Assembly (NCBI RefSeq): GCF_030159255.1
Contig: NZ_BSCT01000049.1
Span: 1-47,991 of the forward strand
Source of the DNA: Bradyrhizobium sp. SSBR45G
GTDB lineage: Bacteria; Pseudomonadota; Alphaproteobacteria; Rhizobiales; Xanthobacteraceae
DNA length: 47,991 bases
Reading direction: 5' to 3'
Shown here: piece after piece, positions 11,102-20,005 of the stretch
Layout: the number at the start of each line of letters is the position of its first letter
Numbering within the stretch: the first letter of the stretch is position 1
Notes under the pieces: model-generated
What the model was told of the DNA's origin: nothing
Database searches by the model: none
The model's input: only the letters and a program-made list of their open reading frames with translations
Program-made: the position numbers and the translations under genes

Positions 11102-11929
11102 ATGTGCCGCTGGATCGCGTATCGCGGTGAGACGACGGCGTTCGAGCACTATGTGACCGAGCCGGAACACTCGCTGGTCACCCAGAGCATCCGCGCGCTC
11201 GAATCGACTGCAGGCACCAATGGCGACGGCTTCGGGCTTGGCTGGTACGGTGACCATCCCGAGCCTGGGCTCTATCGCGAGACCCGCCCAGCGTGGTCCG
11301 ACGAGAACCTGCGCTATCTGTGCCGGCATCTGCATTCGCATCTGTTCTTCGCACATGTGCGCGCCGCGACCGGCACCGCCGTGACGCGCCAGAACTGTCA
11401 TCCGTTCGCCTGCGGCCGCTGGCTGTTCATGCACAACGGCTTCGTCGGCAGCTGGAACAGGCTGCGCCGCAAGGTCGAGGCGATGATCCCGGATGCGCTG
11501 TATCCGTCGCGGCTGGGTACGACGGATTCGGAAGCTGTGTTCCTCGCCATTGTCGGCGCCGGCATCGATCAGGACCCGATCGCTGCGACCTCGAAGGTGC
11601 TGCGCGCGCTGTGCCAGCTGGTCAACGAGGACGGGCTGCGCGAGCACCTGCGGTTCACGTCCGCATTGTCGAACGGCCACGACCTCTACGCGTTTCGCTT
11701 CGCCGCCAACGACCGCGCCAATTCGCTCTACTACCGCGAGGATGGCGATCAGGTGATCGCCGTCTCGGAGCCCTACGACAAGGAGCCGGACTGGATCGAG
11801 GTTCCGCCCGACCACGTGCTGGTCGCGCGCGCGTCCAGGCCTGCGGAAATCGTTCCGCTGTTTACCGCTGCGTCTGGCGGTCATGTCGCGGAACGCAGGA
11901 GATCACAGAGGGTTATCGGCGGCACATAA
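11102..11929 (+). CDS. Stand-alone class II glutamine amidotransferase (YafJ/EgtC-like)
   Basis: A 275-residue Ntn-type amidotransferase of the YafJ/EgtC group. The start at 11102 (after GTGGAGAAGCGG) places the nucleophile Cys at position 2 (MCRWIAYRG). Downstream motifs are GDGFGLGWY, FAHVRAAT, NCHPF, HNGFVGSW and GTTDSE, all expected for glutamine or gamma-glutamyl binding. EgtC homologues hydrolyse a gamma-glutamyl amide in ergothioneine synthesis, but no EgtB or EgtD gene is seen here. It is the first gene of a three-gene operon; the next start is 23 bases downstream. A role in trimming or hydrolysing a gamma-glutamyl product of the downstream ligase is inference. Confidence 0.9.
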   Translation: MCRWIAYRGETTAFEHYVTEPEHSLVTQSIRALESTAGTNGDGFGLGWYGDHPEPGLYRETRPAWSDENLRYLCRHLHSHLFFAHVRAATGTAVTRQNCHPFACGRWLFMHNGFVGSWNRLRRKVEAMIPDALYPSRLGTTDSEAVFLAIVGAGIDQDPIAATSKVLRALCQLVNEDGLREHLRFTSALSNGHDLYAFRFAANDRANSLYYREDGDQVIAVSEPYDKEPDWIEVPPDHVLVARASRPAEIVPLFTAASGGHVAERRRSQRVIGGT

Positions 11930-11952
11930 AACAACAGGACTGGTGATCCGCG

Positions 11953-13725
11953 ATGTGCGGAATTTGTGGTGAAATCAGCTATTCCGGTCAGCCCGCGCTG
12001 GCGGCGCTGGGCCGGGTCAACGATGCGATGCAGGCGCGCGGTCCCGATGCGGCCGGCCTCTACATGCAAGGCGGCGTCGCGCTCGGTCATCGTCGGCTCA
12101 GCATCCTCGATCTGTCAGCGGCCGCGGAGCAGCCGATGATCGATGCGGCGCTGGGTCTCGGCATCGCGTTCAATGGCTGCATCTATAATTTCCGCGAGCT
12201 CCGGGGAGAGCTGCAGGCCAAGGGCTACCGCTTCTTCTCGGACGGCGACACCGAGGTGATCCTCAAGGCCTATCATGCCTGGGGCAATGCTTGCGTGCAG
12301 CGTTTCAAGGGCATGTTCGCCTTTGCGCTGTGGGAGCGTGACAGCGGGCGCGTCGTGCTGGCGCGCGACCGTCTCGGCATCAAGCCGCTCTACTATACAG
12401 AAGGTGCGGGTTTCTTCCGCTTTGCCTCGTCCTTGCCGGCGCTGCTGACGGGCGGCGGGGTCGACACATCCATCGACCGGACGGCATTGCACCACTTCTT
12501 CAGTTTTCACGCCGCCGTTCCGGCGCCGCGTACGATCCTCAATGGGGTGAAGAAGCTCGAGCCGGCAACATTGCTGACGATCGAGCCCGATGGAACGCAG
12601 CACCGCGAACGCTATTGGCAATTCAACGTCGGCCAGCAGCGCCCGACCGATCGCGCCATGAGCGAGGAGGAGTGGTCGGATGCGTTGCTCGACGCGATGA
12701 CCTCGGCGGTGGACCGCCGTCGCGTCGCCGACGTGCCTGTCGGCGTGCTGCTGTCCGGTGGGCTCGATTCGTCATTGCTGGTGGCGCTGCTGTCCAAGCT
12801 GGGACACGAGGACATCCGCACCTTCTCGATCGGCTTCGATGCCGTCGGCAAGCACGCTGGTGACGAGTTTTACTACTCGGACATCATCGCGCGGACCTTC
12901 GGCACCAATCACGAGCAGATCAGGATCGGCGGCGAGCGCGTGCTCGAAGCCTTGCCCGGTGCCATCGCGGCGATGTCTGAGCCGATGGTCAGCCACGACG
13001 CCGTGGCGTTCTATCTGCTGTCTTCTGAAGTCGCCAAGCGGGTCAAGGTGGTACAGAGCGGGCAGGGCGCCGACGAGGTGTTCGGCGGCTACAGCTGGTA
13101 TCCCGGCTTCTTGTCGGCGAATGATGCCGTGCAGCAGTATCAGAACGCCTATTTCGATTGGAAGCAGGCCGACCTGCAGCGGCTGCTGGCTCCGGAACTG
13201 CTCGGCGACGATTTGAGCCGCGAGCTTGTTGAACGCTTCTTTGCCGATCATGGCGGCGCCTCCGCGGTCGACAAGGTGCTGCAGATCGACACCGAGATCA
13301 TGATGGTGGACGATCCCGTCAAGCGGGTCGACAACATGACCATGGCGTTCGGGCTTGAAGCCCGCGTGCCGTTCCTGGATCACGAGGTGGTGGAGCTCGC
13401 TGCGCGCATGCCGGCCGAGCTGAAGGTAAAGAACGGCGGCAAGCATATCCTGAAGGAGACCGCGCGCCGCTGCGTGCCGGCGGAGGTGATCGATCGGCCC
13501 AAGGGCTATTTCCCGGTGCCGTCGCTGCGCTATCTGCGCGGGCCATTCCTCGACTACGTGCGCGACGTTCTCAACGATGACAAGGCACGCACGCGCGGGC
13601 TTTATCAGCGCGATTTCATCGACCACATGTTGCGGAACCCCGAAGCCGAGATGAGCCCGAAGGGACATTCGCGGCTGTGGCAGGCGGCCCTTCTCGAAGC
13701 CTGGTTGCAGACCCACGGCGTTTGA
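11953..13725 (+). CDS. Asparagine-synthetase-like N-acetylglutaminylglutamine amidotransferase
   Basis: A 590-residue AsnB-type enzyme. Residues 1-200 form a glutaminase domain with Cys2 (MCGICGE) and the RGPDAAG, HRRLSILDLS and NGCIYNF motifs. Residues 230-590 form the ATP-pyrophosphatase synthetase domain with SGGLDSS at 268-274 and QGADEVFGGY. The fine sequence (VNDAMQARGPDAAGL, FSFHAAVPAPRTIL, EPMVSHDAVAFYLLS) resembles the amidotransferase that makes the osmolyte N-acetylglutaminylglutamine amide more than ordinary asparagine synthetase. Its usual partners, a GNAT/ATP-grasp ligase and an M42 peptidase, are not adjacent. Instead it sits between a stand-alone amidotransferase and a GCS2-type ligase, so the amidated product may differ. 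Confidence 0.87.
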   Translation: MCGICGEISYSGQPALAALGRVNDAMQARGPDAAGLYMQGGVALGHRRLSILDLSAAAEQPMIDAALGLGIAFNGCIYNFRELRGELQAKGYRFFSDGDTEVILKAYHAWGNACVQRFKGMFAFALWERDSGRVVLARDRLGIKPLYYTEGAGFFRFASSLPALLTGGGVDTSIDRTALHHFFSFHAAVPAPRTILNGVKKLEPATLLTIEPDGTQHRERYWQFNVGQQRPTDRAMSEEEWSDALLDAMTSAVDRRRVADVPVGVLLSGGLDSSLLVALLSKLGHEDIRTFSIGFDAVGKHAGDEFYYSDIIARTFGTNHEQIRIGGERVLEALPGAIAAMSEPMVSHDAVAFYLLSSEVAKRVKVVQSGQGADEVFGGYSWYPGFLSANDAVQQYQNAYFDWKQADLQRLLAPELLGDDLSRELVERFFADHGGASAVDKVLQIDTEIMMVDDPVKRVDNMTMAFGLEARVPFLDHEVVELAARMPAELKVKNGGKHILKETARRCVPAEVIDRPKGYFPVPSLRYLRGPFLDYVRDVLNDDKARTRGLYQRDFIDHMLRNPEAEMSPKGHSRLWQAALLEAWLQTHGV

Positions 13726-13745
13726 TATCTGACAGGATTGATCAC

Positions 13746-14978
13746 ATGGGATTGGACCCGAGAATACTCGAGCGGCTCAGGCTGGGCCTGAGCGACGACG
13801 AGCAGCGGCTGGTGATCCGCTCGGCCACCGGCGGCGAGCGCGTCACCGAATATTCCTTCGGCATCGAGGAAGAGTATTTTCTCGTCGACGCGAAGACGCT
13901 GGACGTCGCGATTCGTACGCCGGATGATCTGTTCGAAGCGGCGAACTGGTCGACCGGCGGCCAGGCGATGCGCGAGATGCTGCAGTCGCAGCTCGAGGTC
14001 GCAACCAACGTGCATGTCGATACGGGCGATGCGCGCGAGGAGCTGAAATTCCTGCGGCGGGAGGTTGCCAGCGTTGCCGGGCAGTATGGCCTGACCATTC
14101 TGGCGTGCTCGACGCATCCGACCGCGACGTGGCGAAGCTCGCAGCCGAGCCCGAAGCCGCGCTATGCCGAGATGATGGAGGATCTGCGCTTCGTCGGCCA
14201 GCGCAACATGCTGTGCGGCATGCACGTGCACGTCCAACTGCCCGATCCCGAGCGCCGCTTTTCGGTGATGCGGGCGATGATCCCCCATATCCCCGTCTTC
14301 ATCGCGCTCTCGGCATCTTCGCCGTTCTGGAATTCGCGCGAAACCGGGCTGAAGGGTTACCGGTTGGCGGCCTATGACGAGTTGCCGCGCACCGGCCTGC
14401 CTGAGCTGTTCACCTCCAAGCAGCAATACGACCGCTATGTCGCTGCGCTGACGAGGTCGGGCGTCATGCCGGACGAGAGCCATATCTGGTGGGCGATGCG
14501 GCCCTCGCTGCGCCATCCGACGTTGGAGCTGCGCGCGCCCGATGTCTGCACGTCGGTCGACGACGCCGTGGCGATCGCCTCGCTGTATCGCGCCCTGGCG
14601 CGTCATCTTTGTCTCAACCCGGAGCTCGCCGAGGCCGTCGGCAATGTCGAGCGCGCGATCGCTGTCGAGAACAAGTGGCGCGCGCAGCGCTATGGTACCG
14701 ACTGCCTGTTCGTGACCGAGGATGGCCCGGTCACGGGCCAGGAGTTTCTGAATCAAATGATCGCCGATATCGCGCCGCATGCGGAGGCGCTCGGCTGTCT
14801 CGCGGAGGTCGAACGCTGCCGCACCATCATGCAGTTCGGCAGCTCGGCGGACTATCAGCTGCAGGCCTATCGCGAATCGGGCGGACAAATGTCGGCGGTG
14901 ACGCAGTGGATCGCGGCGGCGACCGTGTCGCGCGCAGAGCCGCCGCGCTCGCAGGCGCCGGTGGAGCCCGCGCAGTGA
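13746..14978 (+). CDS. Carboxylate-amine ligase, GCS2 family (YbdK-like)
   Basis: A 410-residue member of the GCS2 family (YbdK/EgtA-like gamma-glutamyl ligases). The GIEEEYFLVD motif near residue 40 supplies Mg/ATP-binding glutamates. Other expected features are MREMLQSQLEVAT, HVHVQLPDPE and the late LELRAPDVCTSVDDAVA block. The family joins glutamate, or another acid, to an amine with ATP. ATG 13746 was preferred because it lies 20 bases after the AsnB-like stop and gives the family length. Tight spacing shows co-transcription with the two amidotransferases. A likely job is making the gamma-glutamyl bond of a small peptide that the AsnB-like enzyme amidates; the substrates are unknown. Confidence 0.88.
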   Translation: MGLDPRILERLRLGLSDDEQRLVIRSATGGERVTEYSFGIEEEYFLVDAKTLDVAIRTPDDLFEAANWSTGGQAMREMLQSQLEVATNVHVDTGDAREELKFLRREVASVAGQYGLTILACSTHPTATWRSSQPSPKPRYAEMMEDLRFVGQRNMLCGMHVHVQLPDPERRFSVMRAMIPHIPVFIALSASSPFWNSRETGLKGYRLAAYDELPRTGLPELFTSKQQYDRYVAALTRSGVMPDESHIWWAMRPSLRHPTLELRAPDVCTSVDDAVAIASLYRALARHLCLNPELAEAVGNVERAIAVENKWRAQRYGTDCLFVTEDGPVTGQEFLNQMIADIAPHAEALGCLAEVERCRTIMQFGSSADYQLQAYRESGGQMSAVTQWIAAATVSRAEPPRSQAPVEPAQ

Positions 14979-14985
14979 CGCCCGT

Positions 14986-16194
14986 CTAGGCCGCCGGCTT
15001 GATCACCCGGCCGTCGTGCGCGACGAGGCGGCCGTCCTTGTACACGGACCGTCCTTTGGGAACGGCGACAACCGCCTCCGGGATGTGCTCCGCGCTCAGG
15101 GTGACGAAGTCCGCGCGGGCGCCGACACGCAGACCGTAGTCGGCAAGGCGCAAGGCCTTGGCGCCGGCTTCCGTGACCAGATCGAAGGCGATGCGCAGGT
15201 CGTCATCGACATAGAAGCCGGAGCGGTAGCCGACCATCATGGCGCGGTTCAACAGATCACCGTCGCCATAGGGCCACCAGGAATCGCGGATGTTGTCGTT
15301 GCCGCTGAACACGGTGACGCCGGCGGCGCGCAGCAAAACGACGGGCGGGAAGGGGCGCGCACCCGGCGCGTTGGTCATGATGGCGACGCCTGACGCCGCC
15401 AGCACATCGGCAATCTTGTTCAGCGGATCTGCCGGCAGGTCGCCGAGCCCATAAGCGTGGCTGACTGTAACATGGCCTTGCATGCCGAGCGCGCGGGTGC
15501 GGGTCGCGATCTGCTCAAGCTCGAACAGCCCGAGCATGCCTGGATCGTGCAGATGGATGTCGACATCGACGCCGTGCTTGTGCGCCGTGCCGAACACGAC
15601 ATCGAGATGCTTTTCCACGTCACGATCGAAGCTTGCCGGATCGAGCCCGCCGACGACGTTCGCGCCGAGCTTGATGGCTTCGTCGAGCAGCTCCGGCGTA
15701 CCCGGGCTCTTGAGGATGCCGCTCTGCGGAAAGGCGACGAGCTGGATCTCGATCAGGTCGCGATATTCTTCGCGCACGCGCAGGATCGTCTCGAGGGATT
15801 TCAGCCCCACCGAGCCGTCGACCATCACGTGGCTGCGCATCCGCGTGGTGCCGTGGCCGATGCACAGATCGAGCTGGTTGCGGGCGCGCACGTCCATCGG
15901 CGCGGCGGCGGCGATGTTCTGCGCCTGGAACGTGACGCGCTCATGCACGTCGAAGCCGTTGGTGCAGGGCTTGTGCGGCTTCCAGGCATCGCCATAGAAG
16001 CTGGTGTCGAGATGGATATGGCCCTCGATGAAGCCGGGCACGACTAGCGCGCCGCCGAGATCGATCACCTCGCGCGCGTCGGGCCGCTCGGTGTCGGCCA
16101 GCAGACCGCTGATGCGGCCATTGTCGACCGTGATCGCATGGCGCGCGCCGCGGTCGAGCCGTGCATTGATGAACAGCTTGTCGACGGTCGTCAT
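14986..16194 (-). CDS. Cytosine-deaminase-like amidohydrolase
   Basis: A 402-residue amidohydrolase-superfamily enzyme resembling cytosine deaminase and related amino-triazine or creatinine deaminases. Metal-binding His59 and His61 lie in EGHIHLD. Further ligands are the His residues of DIHLHD and VSHAYGLG and the Asp of SGNDNIRDSWWPYGDGD. Residues 1-50 and the last 50 form the usual small beta-sandwich domain. GAAAGGA upstream of ATG 16194 is a good ribosome site. The enzyme probably removes an amino group from a pyrimidine-like ring, but the exact substrate is not given by sequence. It ends 7 bases from the convergent ligase gene. Confidence 0.85.
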   Translation of the reverse strand: MTTVDKLFINARLDRGARHAITVDNGRISGLLADTERPDAREVIDLGGALVVPGFIEGHIHLDTSFYGDAWKPHKPCTNGFDVHERVTFQAQNIAAAAPMDVRARNQLDLCIGHGTTRMRSHVMVDGSVGLKSLETILRVREEYRDLIEIQLVAFPQSGILKSPGTPELLDEAIKLGANVVGGLDPASFDRDVEKHLDVVFGTAHKHGVDVDIHLHDPGMLGLFELEQIATRTRALGMQGHVTVSHAYGLGDLPADPLNKIADVLAASGVAIMTNAPGARPFPPVVLLRAAGVTVFSGNDNIRDSWWPYGDGDLLNRAMMVGYRSGFYVDDDLRIAFDLVTEAGAKALRLADYGLRVGARADFVTLSAEHIPEAVVAVPKGRSVYKDGRLVAHDGRVIKPAA

Positions 16195-16313
16195 CCCACT
16201 GATCCTTTCTCGCGATCAGCCCCAGCGTCGGAACGTCATTTGACGGTCCGATGCCGGGGCCGATACGCGCATTCTCGATCAGGATCGATCCGCGCCGCAA
16301 GCGCAGATGCTGG

Positions 16314-16946
16314 TCACGCTGCCAGCGCCTGCGGCAATCCGGCGAGCCAGTCACGCGCCAGCGCGATGTCGGCCTGCGACAGTTGATGTCCGGTCGGCAG
16401 CGTCGTGTGGGTCACGTCTGCACCGGCATCGATGAGCTGGCTGCACAGCTTTGCCGAGTTGCTGGCGGGCACGATCGGATCGTTCATCCCCGAGAGGATC
16501 AGCACCGGCTTGCGCTGGAGCTTGACGGCCGGCGGCTGCTGGAGCGGAACCATGGCGCGGAACAGCACCGCGCCGGCCAGCGCCTCCGGCTGCAGCAGGA
16601 GCAGCGCGGCAGCGATGTTGGCGCCGTTGGAATAGCCGACCGCAACCGGCGCGGCGATGCCGTAGCGTTGCCTTGCCTCGCCGATGAAGGCGCCGAGCTC
16701 CAGCGCGCGCCGGCGAACGTCGTCCTCGTCGAACACGCCCTCCGCGAGACGGCGGAAGAAGCGCGGCATGCCATGTTCGAGCACCTGTCCGCGCGGCGAC
16801 AGCAGGGCTGCGCCGGGCGAGAGGGTGGCGCCGAGCGGCAAGAGGTCGTTCTCGTCGCCGCCGGTGCCGTGCAGGAGCAGCAGCGGCGCTGCTCCCGGTG
16901 TGCTTCCGGGCTGGAAGCGGTGATTGAAGGACAATGCCTCGGTCAC
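16314..16946 (-). CDS. Carboxylesterase/phospholipase-like alpha/beta hydrolase (MhqD-like)
   Basis: A 210-residue alpha/beta hydrolase of the carboxylesterase/phospholipase type. It has an oxyanion HGTGGDE near residue 26, nucleophile Ser106 in GYSNGAN, Asp156 in GMNDPIVP and His187 in TGHQLS. The GTG start overlaps the stop of the upstream dioxygenase gene by 4 bases, so translation is coupled. The pairing parallels MhqO-MhqD of Bacillus, which respond to hydroquinones and catechols. The esterase may hydrolyse products of ring cleavage; this role is inferred from gene order. Confidence 0.85.
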   Translation of the reverse strand: MTEALSFNHRFQPGSTPGAAPLLLLHGTGGDENDLLPLGATLSPGAALLSPRGQVLEHGMPRFFRRLAEGVFDEDDVRRRALELGAFIGEARQRYGIAAPVAVGYSNGANIAAALLLLQPEALAGAVLFRAMVPLQQPPAVKLQRKPVLILSGMNDPIVPASNSAKLCSQLIDAGADVTHTTLPTGHQLSQADIALARDWLAGLPQALAA

Positions 16947-17881
16947 GATACGGCCTCCTCGAGGTTGGGCAGCACGCCCTCGATCTGCTTGCGGTGCGTC
17001 TCGAGGAAGGCGGGCAGCTTCAGGGTCTTTCCGAGCTCAGCGACCGGCTCGTCGACCGCGAAGCCCGGAATATCGGTCGCGATCTCGAACAGCACGCCGC
17101 CCGGCTCGCGGAAGTAGATCGAGCGGAAGTAGTTGCGGTCCTTCTGCTCGGTCGGATGCAGGCCGTGGTGATCGACCAGCTTTTGCGCCATCACGCCCTG
17201 CTCAGCATCGTCAGCCGCGCGGAACGCGATGTGGTGCACCGAGCCCGCGCCCTGCGCGCCGCGCAGAAAACCCTTGGCCTCGTAGATGTCGACCACGCTG
17301 CCTTGGGCGTCGCCCGGCGCCTTGAAGCGGATCACCGAGCCTTCGCGGCCCGTCTCCGCGAAGCCGAACACGTCGGTCAGCACGGCTGCGGTCTTATCCG
17401 CGGAGTCGAGCAGCAGGGTGACGCCATGGAAGCCGCGGATCGCATGCTCGGCCGGGATGTCGCCATTGCTGTAGCCGGGCTCGTTCTCCGCGCCGGGGAC
17501 GCCGACCAAGGCCAGCGCCATGCCGTCGGGATCGGTGAACGGCAGCACCGACTCGCCAAAGCGCTTCTCCAGCGCCTCATAGGCGATGCCCTTCTCGGTG
17601 AGGCGCTGCGTCCAGTAGCCGAGCGAGCGTTGCGGCACGCGGAACGCGGTCTGGTGGGTCTCGCCGACGCCGCGGCGGCCGGCCCGCACGCCCGCCCAGG
17701 GGAAGAAGGTCAGGATGGTGCCGGGGCGGCCGGTCTCGTCGCCATAGTAGAAATGATAGGTGCTGGGATCGTCGAAATTGACCGTCTTCTTGACGAAGCG
17801 CAGGCCGAGATCGCGGGTATAGAAGCCGAAATTGCGGATCGGATCGCCGGCAATCGCGGTGACGTGGTGCAGTCCGGGCAT
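16943..17881 (-). CDS. Ring-cleaving dioxygenase of the VOC superfamily (MhqO/LinE-like)
   Basis: A 312-residue protein with two vicinal-oxygen-chelate (glyoxalase-type) halves, about residues 3-130 and 150-280. The likely metal ligands are a His of LHHVT near the N terminus, the His residues of SVHHIAFR and the Glu of GVLFEIATD. The family contains hydroquinone and chlorohydroquinone ring-cleaving dioxygenases. The ATG at 17881 follows AGGAGACCCAC, which decides it over a longer upstream frame. It forms an operon with the esterase and faces a LysR regulator. A role in quinone or hydroquinone detoxification is inference. Confidence 0.87.
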   Translation of the reverse strand: MPGLHHVTAIAGDPIRNFGFYTRDLGLRFVKKTVNFDDPSTYHFYYGDETGRPGTILTFFPWAGVRAGRRGVGETHQTAFRVPQRSLGYWTQRLTEKGIAYEALEKRFGESVLPFTDPDGMALALVGVPGAENEPGYSNGDIPAEHAIRGFHGVTLLLDSADKTAAVLTDVFGFAETGREGSVIRFKAPGDAQGSVVDIYEAKGFLRGAQGAGSVHHIAFRAADDAEQGVMAQKLVDHHGLHPTEQKDRNYFRSIYFREPGGVLFEIATDIPGFAVDEPVAELGKTLKLPAFLETHRKQIEGVLPNLEEAVS

Positions 17882-18017
17882 GTGGGTCTCCTGTCTGTGG
17901 GGCCCGATCGGGCCGTTGAACTCCTGGACGCAATATTGGTCGGCTTTGATTTGGAGACAATCCGTGCTTTTGTGACGTCTCTGTCTACAATTTAGCGACA
18001 ATGACGGTCCGGGACGG

Positions 18018-18911
18018 ATGGACAAGCTCAGCAGCCTCAGGGCCTTCGTGAAGGTGGTGGAGAGCGGCAGCTTCGCCGAGGCCGGCCGGCAGCTGCGGCT
18101 GTCGCGCTCGGCGATCTCGAAATATATCGGCGAGCTCGAGCAGAGCCTCGGCGTCCACCTGATCGTCCGCACCACGCGCCACGCCAGCCCGACGGACACT
18201 GGCCAGCTGTATTTCGAGCGCGCGGTCTCGATCCTCGCCGAGCTCGATGCCGCGGATCAAGCGGTCAGCCAGTCGCAGGCGGCGCCGCGCGGACTGCTGC
18301 GCGTCAACGCACCGATGTCATTCGGCACCATGCGGCTCGGGCCCGTCGTCGCCGATTTCATGATGCGCTATCCCGAGCTGCAGCTGCAGATCGTGCTCAG
18401 CGACGATCTGCTCGATCCGGTGCAGGACGGCTTCGATGTGACGCTGCGGATCGCCGAGCTGGAATCGTCGAGCCTGGTGGCGCGGCGGATCATGCCGGTG
18501 GAGCGCGTGATCTGCGCCGCGCCGTCGTATTTCGCGCGGCACGGCACGCCACAGAGTCCCGAGGATCTGCGCCGTCACACCTCGCTGACTTACGGCTTCC
18601 TGCTGACCGGCAATCAGTGGAGGCTCACCGGCCGCGATGGCGATCACTGGATCCAGCCGGCCTGGACCTTGTGCGTCAACAACGCTGAGGTGTTGCGTGA
18701 CGTCGCCATCAAGGGGCAGGGCATCGCGCTGATCCCGCGCTTCATCGCCGCCGACGCGCTCGCCAGTGGCGCGCTGACCGCTGTTCTCTCCGACTACACG
18801 GCGCCGGAGCTCGCGCTCTATGCGATCTATCCGCCGACGCGGCATCTCTCGGTGAAGGTGCGGCTGTTCATCGACTTCCTGGTCGAGCGCTTCGGCAAGG
18901 AGGCGGGTTGA
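18018..18911 (+). CDS. LysR-type regulator divergent from dioxygenase/esterase operon
   Basis: A 297-residue LysR regulator. The helix-turn-helix is in residues 1-60 (SSLRAFVKVVESGSFAEAG, then SRSAISKYIGELEQSLG), followed by a substrate-binding domain to about residue 290. Style and length resemble the common CrgA/PecT-like group. Its start is 136 bases from the divergent dioxygenase start. It is the obvious candidate to control that operon, possibly sensing quinones or electrophiles, though the ligand is not visible in the sequence. Confidence 0.9.
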   Translation: MDKLSSLRAFVKVVESGSFAEAGRQLRLSRSAISKYIGELEQSLGVHLIVRTTRHASPTDTGQLYFERAVSILAELDAADQAVSQSQAAPRGLLRVNAPMSFGTMRLGPVVADFMMRYPELQLQIVLSDDLLDPVQDGFDVTLRIAELESSSLVARRIMPVERVICAAPSYFARHGTPQSPEDLRRHTSLTYGFLLTGNQWRLTGRDGDHWIQPAWTLCVNNAEVLRDVAIKGQGIALIPRFIAADALASGALTAVLSDYTAPELALYAIYPPTRHLSVKVRLFIDFLVERFGKEAG

Positions 18912-18918
18912 CATCGGC

Positions 18919-19974
18919 CTACGGCAGGTTCTCGCGCACGATCAGCTCGGTGCGGGCGCGCACGGCCGCCTCCTGCACGGCGCGCCCGGCGCGCAGGCTG
19001 GAGAAGATCGTGATGCACTCCATCAGCGAGGCCTGCGGGTTCTGCGTCAGCACGGCGTCCATGGTGCCGTCGAGCAGCATGGCGCGGGTGTCCGGCGACA
19101 GGCCATGGCCGACGAACACGACGTCGCGCTGTCGCCCGACTTCGCGCAGCGCGCGGCCAATGCCCTCGGCCCCACCGCCGATGTTGTAGATGCCGGCGAG
19201 GCGTGGATGCCGCGCCAGCAGCAGCTTGGTCTGGCGATAATTGTTGGCCTCGTCATCGTGGCCCTCGCGCAGGCCGACGACGTCGATGTCGGGAAACTCC
19301 TCGCGGAACAGATGCAGGAAGCCCATCTCGCGCTCCTCATGGGCGCGATAGCTGAGACTGCCGGCGATCATCGCGACCTGGCCGAGCCCGTTGCCGAGGA
19401 AGCGCGCGATCAGATAACCCGCGGTGCGTCCGGCCGCCCGGTTGTCGAGCCCGACATAGGCCACCCGGCGCGTATTGGCGATGTCCGAGATCAAGGTCAC
19501 CGTCGGCACGCCACGCTCGGCCAGCACGTCGACTGCTTCGCGCACGGCGGGATGCTCGATCGCCATGAACACGATGCCGTCGACCTCGCGGCCGAGCCGC
19601 AGCAGCTCCTGCGCCAGAAGATCCGGCTTCAGGCTCTCGATGCGCTCGACGCGCGCGCGCATGTTGAACGAAGCCAGCTGATCCTGGGATGAGATGATCA
19701 GCCGTCCGAGCATGTTGAGAAAGCGGTTGGTGCCGGCCGGCAGCAGGAAGCCGAGCCGCCATGGTTTCAGCGCCTGCGCGGGCAGCGTGCTGTCCATCAG
19801 ATAGCCGAGCTCATTGGCCGCGCGCAGCACCCGCTGCACCGTGACCGCGCGCACGCCCGGCCGCTGGTTGAGGACGCGATCGACGGTCGCGGCGGAGACA
19901 CCGGAGAGACGCGCGATGTCGTCGATGCGTGCCAGACGGCGGCGACGCGGCGCCTCGGGGCTGGTCTCGGTCAT
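18919..19974 (-). CDS. LacI-family transcriptional regulator
   Basis: A 351-residue LacI-family regulator. The helix-turn-helix with hinge lies at about residues 14-66 (IDDIARLSGVSAATVDRVLN, then VTVQRVLRAANELGYL). A periplasmic-binding-protein-like effector domain follows to the C terminus. It is transcribed away from the TRAP importer operon, with a 150-base gap between starts, and should repress that operon until a sugar-acid-like ligand binds. It ends 7 bases from the convergent LysR gene. The ligand is unknown but should match the cargo of the importer. Confidence 0.92.
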   Translation of the reverse strand: MTETSPEAPRRRRLARIDDIARLSGVSAATVDRVLNQRPGVRAVTVQRVLRAANELGYLMDSTLPAQALKPWRLGFLLPAGTNRFLNMLGRLIISSQDQLASFNMRARVERIESLKPDLLAQELLRLGREVDGIVFMAIEHPAVREAVDVLAERGVPTVTLISDIANTRRVAYVGLDNRAAGRTAGYLIARFLGNGLGQVAMIAGSLSYRAHEEREMGFLHLFREEFPDIDVVGLREGHDDEANNYRQTKLLLARHPRLAGIYNIGGGAEGIGRALREVGRQRDVVFVGHGLSPDTRAMLLDGTMDAVLTQNPQASLMECITIFSSLRAGRAVQEAAVRARTELIVRENLP

Positions 19975-20005
19975 CGCCTGCTCCTGGTCGGCTGACTAAA
20001 ACACA

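Noticed and set aside
11953..13725. Ordinary asparagine synthetase B
   Set aside because: Motifs match the N-acetylglutaminylglutamine amidotransferase group more closely, and the operon carries a ligase and a second amidotransferase.
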